A DNA stretch of 12,868 nt from NCBI GenBank assembly GCA_021799555.1, contig JAJZAG010000072.1:1-12868 (forward strand). The letters run 5' to 3'. Under the pieces are notes generated by a model. That model was not told where the DNA came from. It saw nothing but the letters and a program-made list of their open reading frames with translations, and ran no database searches. Of this stretch, positions 1 through 5,972 are shown one piece after another. Position 1 is the first letter of the stretch; every line of letters starts with the position of its first letter. Origin of the DNA: Deltaproteobacteria bacterium (GTDB lineage: Bacteria; Desulfobacterota; Binatia; Binatales; Binataceae). The translations under genes were made by a program, and so were the position numbers.

Positions 1-1
1 G

Positions 2-409
2 GCGCTCGCGCTGATCGCGGGCACGTGGGCGCGGATCGAGGCGGAGCCGTTCAGATCGTACGCGAAGCTCGCGCGCGAAATCGCGCAGCGCGCGCCTGAC
101 GCGACCCTGATTTGCTACCATCGCTATGTCCAGTCGCTCGACTTCTACACTCGCAAGCGCGTCATCCTGGTCGGAACCAAAACCGAGCTCGGTTTCGGCG
201 CCGCGCTCGCATCGGACGAAAAGCGCTACTTCTACAAATCCGACGCCGAGCTCCTGCGCCTGTGGAACCAACCGGGTGCGAAGGTGCTCGTGCTCGACGA
301 GCCGGATCTACGGCGGCTGCGTCCGCAGCTCGGCAAGTTCAAGTTGATCGGAGCGGAATTTCACAAACGCGCGATCCTCGGAATGGGCGGCGATGCACAA
401 TCCGGCTGA
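2..409 (+). CDS. ArnT/PMT-like membrane glycosyltransferase, C-terminal part
   Basis: This is the last 135 codons of a gene that begins left of the window; the frame is open from base 2 to the TGA at 407-409. The visible part is a soluble tail with the layout seen at the end of GT39/ArnT-like glycosyltransferases: a YHRYVQSLDFYTRKRVILVG stretch (about residues 38-57 of the fragment), then a TELGFGAAL segment, then a LRLWNQ / KVLVLDEPDLRRL segment. Members of the family transfer a sugar from a polyprenyl-phosphate carrier to an envelope lipid or protein on the outer face of the inner membrane. The catalytic Asp/Glu and the membrane segments would lie in the missing N-terminal part. It overlaps the next gene by 17 bases, suggesting translational coupling. 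The family call is fairly sure; acceptor and sugar cannot be inferred. Confidence 0.72.
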   Translation, partial: ALALIAGTWARIEAEPFRSYAKLAREIAQRAPDATLICYHRYVQSLDFYTRKRVILVGTKTELGFGAALASDEKRYFYKSDAELLRLWNQPGAKVLVLDEPDLRRLRPQLGKFKLIGAEFHKRAILGMGGDAQSG

Positions 410-1370
410 ACAAATTCCGCATGTTCCGCACGCGCCTGTCTCGCCCGCACGGGCGCATCCGTACGGCGCCTTCGCGCTTCGCGCCGGTCTCGGGCTCGTG
501 CTCGTGGCGTTATTGCTCTGGCGCTACGACGCGCGCCCCGTCCTGCACGATCTGCCGCGCGAGAAGCTTGGATGGTTCACTGGCGCGACCGCGCTGTACC
601 TTGCGGGGCAGGTGATGTCGGCGTGGCGATGGCAACTGCTCGCAGCGGTGCTTCAGGTGCATGGGAGCTTCAGCCGCTACCTGCGATTCTACTTTATCGG
701 GATGTTCACGAACCTGTTCGTGCCCGGTCTCGTCGGCGGCGACGCGGCGCGCGCGATCTATCTGGGTCGCGACAGCGCAAAGATGGGCGAGGCGGTCGCC
801 TCGGTCGTCGCCGATCGGGGAGTCGGACTGCTCGCGCTGTTCTGGTTTGCGGCGGCGATGGCTGCGCTCGCGCCGGGCATGCTCACGCCGAAGGTTATCC
901 ACGTGACGATCGCTGCGGGAGCGATCGCGGCACTGGGATTTCTCGCCGCGCCTATGCTCGCGCGAATCATCCGTCTGATGCCGCGGATGTTTCGGCGCGC
1001 GGGCGGGATCGTGATGCCCTATTTGCATCGCCCGCGCACGATGCTTCCGGCGGCCGTGCTGTCGGTGATCCTGCAAATCTCGCTCGCGGTCTGCCAGTGG
1101 ATGATCGCGCGCGGACTCGGAATCGCGGCGCCGCTTGCGCTCTTCATGCTGTGTGTGCCGATCGCGAACGTGTTCGCGAGCCTGCCGATCACGCTGGGTG
1201 GACTCGGGCTGCGCGAGAGCGCATACGTGGTGCTGTTCGGGATGGCGGGAATCGCCCATAACGACGCGATCGCGCTGGGGCTGTTGTGGTTTGCGGCGAC
1301 GGTGCTCAGTGGATTGACCGGCGCGGTCGCGTTCGCGACCACCGCCCCGCCCACCTCGGCTCAGCCGTGA
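393..1370 (+). CDS. Flippase-like UPF0104 / LPG-synthase-TM family membrane protein (possibly HpnL-like)
   Basis: A 325-residue polytopic membrane protein with a Pro/His-rich N-terminal tail (residues 1-24) and about eight hydrophobic segments. Family hallmarks are WRWQLL near residue 78, the FIGMFTNLFVPGLVGGDAAR block (about 101-120) followed by RAIYLGRD, then SVVADRGVGL, and near the C-terminus LPITLGGLGLRE (about 265-276). These are typical of the LPG_synthase_TM / UPF0104 family (YbhN, AglD-like), about 300-340 residues. The family is often described as flippase-like, but activity is unproven for most members. HpnL of hopanoid clusters is, as I recall, a member, so with hpnJ and hpnI downstream this may be HpnL; I cannot confirm the subfamily. 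The ATG at 393 overlaps the upstream stop by 17 bases; only a weak GGA lies about 10 bases ahead, consistent with coupling. Confidence 0.8.
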   Translation: MHNPAEQIPHVPHAPVSPARAHPYGAFALRAGLGLVLVALLLWRYDARPVLHDLPREKLGWFTGATALYLAGQVMSAWRWQLLAAVLQVHGSFSRYLRFYFIGMFTNLFVPGLVGGDAARAIYLGRDSAKMGEAVASVVADRGVGLLALFWFAAAMAALAPGMLTPKVIHVTIAAGAIAALGFLAAPMLARIIRLMPRMFRRAGGIVMPYLHRPRTMLPAAVLSVILQISLAVCQWMIARGLGIAAPLALFMLCVPIANVFASLPITLGGLGLRESAYVVLFGMAGIAHNDAIALGLLWFAATVLSGLTGAVAFATTAPPTSAQP

Positions 1371-1409
1371 TCGTGATAATCAGAATCGACTCGCTTGCGA
1401 GCTTCATTC

Positions 1410-1438
1410 TTGCGCGTATCGGCGGGCGTCCATATACT
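1410..1438 (+). promoter_or_regulatory. Candidate sigma70 promoter for hpnJ
   Basis: In the 111-base gap before hpnJ there is TATACT at 1433-1438 (five of six matches to TATAAT). A weak TTGCGC lies at 1410-1415 (three of six matches to TTGACA) with a 17-base spacer. The position would give a leader of roughly 35-40 bases before the hpnJ start. The surrounding bases are less GC-rich than the genes. The -10 is good and the -35 poor, so this is a plausible but untested promoter. Sigma preferences of this organism are unknown. Confidence 0.4.
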
Positions 1439-1466
1439 GAAAGACTAACCATGCGGACAGGCTTGT

Positions 1467-1470
1467 GGAG
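1467..1470 (+). promoter_or_regulatory. Ribosome binding site that favours the hpnJ start at 1482
   Basis: GGAG at 1467-1470 lies 11 bases before the ATG at 1482 and 20 bases before the in-frame ATG at 1491. HpnJ proteins usually begin at the MKTLFLNPP that the second ATG would give, so the first start adds only three residues (MDV). The spacing favours 1482, although it is already somewhat long. Confidence 0.45.
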
Positions 1471-1481
1471 TTAGCTTACCT

Positions 1482-2930
1482 ATGGATGTAATGAAGACCC
1501 TTTTCCTGAACCCGCCCTCGTACGACGATTTCGACGGCGGTGCAGGTTCGCGCTACCAGGCCACCCGCGAGGTTTGGTCATTCTGGTATCCAACGTGGCT
1601 GGCGTATCCGGCGGGGATGATCCCGGGCGCGCGTTTGCTCGATGCGCCGCCGCACGGATACAGCGTCGAAAAGACCATTGAGGAAGCGAAGAATTACGAC
1701 CTGATCGTTCTGCATACCTCGACGCCGTCGCTGCGGATGGACGCGCGCACCGCGGAAGCTATCAAGGCCGCGAACCCCAAGGCGATAATCGCCTTTGTCG
1801 GAGGGCATCCGACCGCGCGCCCCGACGAAGTGCTGAAGCTCTCGGCGGCAATCGATATCGCGGGACGCAAGGAATTCGACTATTCGATGGTAGAAGTCGC
1901 CCAGGGCATGGAATGGTCGAAAATCGGCGGAATCAGCTACCGGCAAAACGGTACGATCTCGCACAACCCGGACCGGCCTGCGCTGACCGACGAAGAGCTC
2001 GACCGGCTTCCGTTCGTGACCGAAGTTTACGAGAAGAACCTCGATTACCTGAAGTACAACAGTCCCTACTGCCAGTATCCTTACGTTTCGATGTACACGG
2101 GGCGCGGCTGTCCCGCGAAATGCACGTTCTGCCTGTGGCCGCAGGTGACCCAGGGGCATCGCTACCGCGTGCGCAGCCCCGAGAATGTCTTCGAGGAAGT
2201 GGCGGCGATGAAGGCGAAGTTCCCAAAGATGAAGGAACTGTTCTTCGACGACGACACTTTCACCGCCGATCCCGCGCGCGCGCGAAAGATCGCGCAGCTC
2301 CTCAAGCCGCTCGGAATCACGTGGTCAACCAATTCGCGCGCCAACGTCGATTTTGAAACGCTCAAGATCATGAAAGAAGGCGGCCTGCGCCTGTTCGTCG
2401 TCGGCTATGAATCCGGCAACGCGCAGATCCTGAAGAACATCAAAAAGGGCGTCGGCCTCGAACGCGCGCGCCGCTTCACGCGCGATTGCCGTGAACTCGG
2501 CATCCTGATCCACGGCACCTTCATCCTCGGATTGCCGGGCGAAACGAAGGACACGATTGAAGAGTCGATGAAGTTCGCGCGCGAGATGGATTGCGAAACG
2601 ATCCAGGTGTCGCTCGCGTCGCCCTATCCCGGCACCGAATTGTACGAGTACGTATCCGCCAACGGCTATCTCGCCGTCGATCCACTGCTGGATGGCGACG
2701 GCTACCAGAAGTGCACGATCACCTATCCGGGTCTGTCCAACGACGAGATCTACGGCGCGGTCGAGCGCTTCTACCGGAGCTTCTATTTCCGCCCGCGCTA
2801 CATTTTCAAGTCGGTACGCAAGATGATGGGATCAGTGGAAGAAACGCGGCGTCTGCTCAAGGAAGGGATGCAGTTTCTGTCCACGATGCGCACGCGGCGC
2901 AATCAGCTCAAGCAACAGGCGGCGGCCTGA
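1482..2930 (+). CDS. hpnJ: HpnJ, B12-type radical SAM enzyme of hopanoid cyclitol-ether synthesis
   Basis: A 482-residue class-B radical SAM protein. The N-terminal 170 or so residues form the cobalamin-binding-like domain, opening with MKTLFLNPPSYDDFDGGAG and the FWYPTWLA stretch typical of HpnJ. The radical SAM core carries CPAKCTFC with Cys210, Cys214 and Cys217 (CX3CX2C) for the 4Fe-4S cluster, after MYTGRGC. ELFFDDDTF (about 251-259), the Gly-rich GTFILGLPGE strand (about 345-354) and ASPYPGTELY (about 383-392) fit the TIM-barrel core. In Burkholderia cenocepacia, HpnJ is needed to turn the glucosaminyl head group of bacteriohopanetetrol into the cyclitol ether; this protein is full length by comparison. 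It has its own candidate promoter, and hpnI follows 59 bases later. The start choice (1482 or 1491) changes only three residues. Confidence 0.9.
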   Translation: MDVMKTLFLNPPSYDDFDGGAGSRYQATREVWSFWYPTWLAYPAGMIPGARLLDAPPHGYSVEKTIEEAKNYDLIVLHTSTPSLRMDARTAEAIKAANPKAIIAFVGGHPTARPDEVLKLSAAIDIAGRKEFDYSMVEVAQGMEWSKIGGISYRQNGTISHNPDRPALTDEELDRLPFVTEVYEKNLDYLKYNSPYCQYPYVSMYTGRGCPAKCTFCLWPQVTQGHRYRVRSPENVFEEVAAMKAKFPKMKELFFDDDTFTADPARARKIAQLLKPLGITWSTNSRANVDFETLKIMKEGGLRLFVVGYESGNAQILKNIKKGVGLERARRFTRDCRELGILIHGTFILGLPGETKDTIEESMKFAREMDCETIQVSLASPYPGTELYEYVSANGYLAVDPLLDGDGYQKCTITYPGLSNDEIYGAVERFYRSFYFRPRYIFKSVRKMMGSVEETRRLLKEGMQFLSTMRTRRNQLKQQAAA

Positions 2931-2963
2931 GCGCGCACCCGGCCGCCGTGTGAACGGGAGCGC

Positions 2964-2993
2964 ATGCCGGGCCAGTTGATTTCGCTCCGATGA
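2964..2993 (+). other. Possible 9-codon leader ORF ending on the hpnI start
   Basis: In the 59-base gap between hpnJ and hpnI, an ATG at 2964 opens a nine-codon frame (MPGQLISLR) whose TGA at 2991-2993 overlaps the hpnI ATG as ATGA. A GGGAG at 2956-2960 precedes it, but only three bases away, closer than ideal. The hpnI ATG itself has no recognisable Shine-Dalgarno. A six-base inverted repeat CCCGGC (2938-2943) / GCCGGG (2966-2971) flanks the GGGAG. It could couple translation into hpnI, but such a short frame can arise by chance. Confidence 0.22.
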
Positions 2994-4147
2994 TCATAGT
3001 GCGAATTCTCGCGCTGGCCTGCGTGGCGGTCTCGATCCTTTACTACGCGGCCGCCTCAATTGCGGCGGAGCGTTTTGCGCGGCGCGCCGCGAAACCAGCG
3101 CCGCCGCTTCCGAAAATCGCGCCGCGCGTCGCGGTCCTGAAACCTTTGCACGGACTGACGCGCTCGCTCGCCGACAATATCGTGAGCCTCCTCGAAGCCG
3201 CTTACCCCCGGATTGATTACTACTTCGCCGTTTCGTCGTACGAAGATCCCGCGGCGCAAATCCCACCGGCGCTGCGCGCCCGATACCAGTTCGCAAATCT
3301 GACCCTGATCGTTGGCGACGAGCCGGATTGCGTGAACCTGAAGATCGCCAAAGCGATCAGAATGGCGCAGCGCGCGGAGAAGGCCGAAATTTTCGTGATG
3401 AGCGACGCCGATATCCACGTCGAGCGCGACTATCTGCTGCGCGTCGTAGGCGAGCTTGCCGCCGACGAAAAGATTGGCGTCGTCACGTGCGCGTACCGGG
3501 CGCGTCCGAATGACTCGCTCACGTCGCGGATGGAAGCGCTGTTCGTAAACACCGACTTCGCGCCGCAAGTGATGCTGTCTGACATGATCGAGCCGATGCG
3601 CCACGCGCTCGGCGCAACGATCGCGATCAAGCGGGCGGCGCTCGAATCGATCGGCGGATTTCGCGCAGTTAAGGACAACCTCGCCGACGATTTCTATCTG
3701 GGGCGGATGCCGGCGGAGCGGGGATGGAAGGTCATGCTTTCGTCGGCGCTGGTCACGATTTTCGCCGAAGAGGATCGCTTCAGCCATTTCTGGAATCATC
3801 AGCTTCGATGGGCGCGCACCTACCGAAGCGTGCGGCCGGTGAGCCTTGCGACAATCGTCACGCACGGGCCGTTCTGGGCGATCGTCCTGATCGCCGTATC
3901 ACGTGCGAGCGCCGCTTCGATAGCCGCGCTCGCCGCGGTTGTGGGGACGCGGTTCGCGATGTCGGCGTTCATGCTGCGTCGCGTCCTCAAACTGCCCGAA
4001 CTCACGCGCGACCTCTGGCTCGTGCTCGTGAAGGACCTCGTGATGACCGCGATCTGGATTGTGAGCCTGTTTAGCAACAAGGTGATGTGGGCCGGACGAC
4101 GGCTCGAAGTGGCGCGTGGCGGACTGATGCGCGAAGTCAAGGGCTGA
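2990..4147 (+). CDS. hpnI: HpnI, hopanoid biosynthesis glycosyltransferase (GT2/GT21-like)
   Basis: A 385-residue membrane-bound GT-A glycosyltransferase related to ceramide glucosyltransferases. It has one N-terminal membrane helix (residues 3-25), then the VAVLKPLHGLTRSL entry of the catalytic domain. The nucleotide-sugar/metal motif is DAD (Asp139-Asp141 in MSDADIHVE), the general-base region is ADDFYLG (Asp233-Asp234), and the acceptor-side motif is QLRW (Gln271, Arg273, Trp274). C-terminal membrane segments follow (about 290-330 and 340-365) with a basic SNKVMWAGRRLEV end, as in HpnI. Known role: transfer of N-acetylglucosamine to bacteriohopanetetrol at the inner membrane, ahead of HpnK deacetylation and HpnJ rearrangement. 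It lies 59 bases after hpnJ and 21 before the transporter gene. The start lacks a clear Shine-Dalgarno. Confidence 0.87.
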   Translation: MIIVRILALACVAVSILYYAAASIAAERFARRAAKPAPPLPKIAPRVAVLKPLHGLTRSLADNIVSLLEAAYPRIDYYFAVSSYEDPAAQIPPALRARYQFANLTLIVGDEPDCVNLKIAKAIRMAQRAEKAEIFVMSDADIHVERDYLLRVVGELAADEKIGVVTCAYRARPNDSLTSRMEALFVNTDFAPQVMLSDMIEPMRHALGATIAIKRAALESIGGFRAVKDNLADDFYLGRMPAERGWKVMLSSALVTIFAEEDRFSHFWNHQLRWARTYRSVRPVSLATIVTHGPFWAIVLIAVSRASAASIAALAAVVGTRFAMSAFMLRRVLKLPELTRDLWLVLVKDLVMTAIWIVSLFSNKVMWAGRRLEVARGGLMREVKG

Positions 4148-4168
4148 GCGCATCGGAGCGCAATCGCG

Positions 4169-5026
4169 ATGGCACTCTATCTCGCACTCGCCGCGCTCGC
4201 CTCGGTCTTCATGGGCGGCGGTCTGGTGATGATGAAAAGCCGCTCGGGGCACCTGCCGGTAGCCTCAGGATGGAAAATCCTGCGCTCACTCGCCGCGTGG
4301 CTCAGAGATCCGATGTGGCTCGGCGGTCTCGCAGTCCAGAGTCTTGGTTTCGGGATTTACGTGGTCGCGCTATCACAGGCGCAGGTTTCGATGGTCGCGG
4401 TCATGATGCAGGGCGGCACGGCGATGTTCGTGCTGTTCGCGGTCGTGATCCTGGGCGAGCGCGCCGACGGTCGCGAATGGGCCGGGATCGGCGCAATCCT
4501 GCTCGGGATGATACTGCTCGCCGCGTCATTGTCGAACTCGGACGCGGAAGGCGCGCTCAATATACACGCGCTGGAGATCCTCTCAATCGCGCTGATCGCG
4601 ATCGCGCTCGCGCCGATGGCAACCGAACGAATGCGCGAGACGGGAGCGGCAGCTGCGATACTTTCAGGCGTCGCGTTCGGGCTCGGCAGCCTGTTCACCA
4701 AGGGGATGACCGATGAATTTCTCGCGCGCCCGGAAGCCAGCTTGGTCGTCAGGATTGCCGCGAATCCGTATGTGTACCTGCTCGTGACCGCGAATATCGC
4801 GGGGATGGTTCTGCTGCAGAACTCGTTTCACTTCTCACGCGGGATTATCGCAATGCCGCTGTCGTCGGCGCTCTCCAACGTGGTGCCGATCCTCGGCGGA
4901 ATCGTCGCCTTCGGCGAGCGTCTGCCTTCCGCGCCGGTCGCCGGCGCGATGAGAGTTGGCGCGTTCGCATTGACGATCGTGGCGAGTGCGATGCTCGCCG
5001 GAGCGCACGCGTCTCCGCCCAGCTAG
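4169..5026 (+). CDS. DMT-superfamily EamA-like transporter
   Basis: A 285-residue protein made almost entirely of hydrophobic helices, about nine or ten, in the two-repeat plan of the drug/metabolite transporter superfamily. The first repeat includes the VVALSQAQVSMVAVMMQGG region and ends with VILGERADGREWAGIGAILLG (about 91-111), the usual LGE-R-EW-G signature. The second repeat contains AMPLSSALSNVVPILGGIVAFGERL. GGAG at 4155-4158 sits ten bases before the ATG, a good ribosome binding site. It follows hpnI by 21 bases and is probably co-transcribed. Substrate is unknown. DMT proteins include flippases for undecaprenyl-phosphate-linked aminoarabinose as well as metabolite exporters, so a role in hopanoid or sugar-lipid movement is possible from context only. 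It ends in a CTAG shared with the convergent gene. Confidence 0.8.
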   Translation: MALYLALAALASVFMGGGLVMMKSRSGHLPVASGWKILRSLAAWLRDPMWLGGLAVQSLGFGIYVVALSQAQVSMVAVMMQGGTAMFVLFAVVILGERADGREWAGIGAILLGMILLAASLSNSDAEGALNIHALEILSIALIAIALAPMATERMRETGAAAAILSGVAFGLGSLFTKGMTDEFLARPEASLVVRIAANPYVYLLVTANIAGMVLLQNSFHFSRGIIAMPLSSALSNVVPILGGIVAFGERLPSAPVAGAMRVGAFALTIVASAMLAGAHASPPS

Positions 5027-5862
5027 AATTTTGCCTGTGGGACCGGCAGGCCCGCGACATCGGCGCGCATCCGGAAAATCGTTCCCTTGCGATCGGGATG
5101 CTCGGTGTTGTCGGCTGTGACAACATACAAATCCATCAAGTCGCGCCCGCCAAACACGAGGCTCGTCACCATCGTCGCCGGAAACTTGATTCGCTTGCGC
5201 ACCGTTCCATCGCTGCCGAAATGAACGACTTCTCCGGCGCGCACCGCCGCAACCCATACGCCGCCTTCCGCATCGACGGCGAGTCCGTCGGGCATCCCGG
5301 CCGGAAGTTTAGCGAAGATGCGACGGTCCTTTACGCCGCGGTCGGCGGCAACGTCGTAAACCCATACCGCCTGCGTGGGCGAATCGGAATGATAGAGCAG
5401 TTTGCGATCGGGGCTGAGTCCAAGTCCGTTCGTCACCTGGATTCCGTCCCACAGCTTGATCGCGCGGCCGGGAGGATCGACTCGGAACAGGCTGCCCGGC
5501 CGGGGGGTATTGTTGCTCAACGGGTCGAAGCTGAGCGAGCCGGTGTAGACACTGCCCAGATCGTCGGTGGTCAAGTCGTTGAGGCCCATCAACGGTTTGC
5601 CTTCCCACTGTGCGAACAGGTCGCGGCTCTTGGCGGTGGTTTCGTCAAACAGGATCAACCCGCGGCCGGTGCATACGAGTCCGCCGCCTGCATTAAAGAT
5701 CATCCCGCCTACGCCACGCCGCTTGGGTATGACGGTATCAATTTTGCCGTCGGGGTTACGCCGATAGACGCCCCCATTGGGAACGTCGCTAAAGTAGAGG
5801 CGGTCGTGAGCGTCAACCCGCGGCGCCTCGATAAGCCCAAATCCGCTAGCCAGTGTCTCCAT
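5023..5862 (-). CDS. SMP-30/gluconolactonase/LRE family protein
   Basis: A 279-residue six-bladed beta-propeller hydrolase of the SMP-30/gluconolactonase family, at the usual length (about 280-300). The divalent-metal ligands expected for the family are at hand: Glu12 (GLIEAP), Asn95 (GLNDLTTDDLG), Asn145 (VTNGLGLSPD) and Asp192 (MPDGLAVDAEG). Other blade signatures are DRLYFSDVPNGGVYR and GVWVAA. No signal peptide is visible, so it is probably cytoplasmic. Members hydrolyse sugar lactones or other lactones and some organophosphates; the substrate cannot be told here. A clear GGAGG (rc of 5872-5876) lies nine bases before the ATG. It starts 110 bases after the RND pump gene on the same strand and may be read through from that operon. 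It meets the EamA gene tail to tail with a four-base overlap. Confidence 0.85.
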   Translation of the reverse strand: METLASGFGLIEAPRVDAHDRLYFSDVPNGGVYRRNPDGKIDTVIPKRRGVGGMIFNAGGGLVCTGRGLILFDETTAKSRDLFAQWEGKPLMGLNDLTTDDLGSVYTGSLSFDPLSNNTPRPGSLFRVDPPGRAIKLWDGIQVTNGLGLSPDRKLLYHSDSPTQAVWVYDVAADRGVKDRRIFAKLPAGMPDGLAVDAEGGVWVAAVRAGEVVHFGSDGTVRKRIKFPATMVTSLVFGGRDLMDLYVVTADNTEHPDRKGTIFRMRADVAGLPVPQAKF

Positions 5863-5972
5863 CGCGCGATGCCTCCGATGCTTCCGTTTATCACGGGTCG
5901 CGCGCGATGCGCGAGCAGGCGCGCGCTTGATCGCAGCGCGCAGCCGCCGACTTGGTACCCCTGTTGCCGCTG

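Noticed and set aside
510..1259. 249-codon open frame on - opposite the flippase-like gene
   Set aside because: Extremely rich in Arg, His and Glu, the usual shadow of a hydrophobic GC-rich membrane gene.
1390..1401. CTCGC-TT-GCGAG inverted repeat after the flippase-like gene
   Set aside because: A two-base loop and no following T run make it unfit as an intrinsic terminator; likely chance in GC-rich DNA.
3056..3865. 269-codon open frame on - opposite hpnI
   Set aside because: Arg- and His-rich with no recognisable domain, lying opposite a gene whose catalytic motifs are intact.
5863..5972. GCGCGC-rich stretch between the pump and SMP-30 genes as a terminator or repeat element
   Set aside because: Several short GCGC words but no clean long stem and no T tract on the - strand; only the SMP-30 ribosome binding site is supported.
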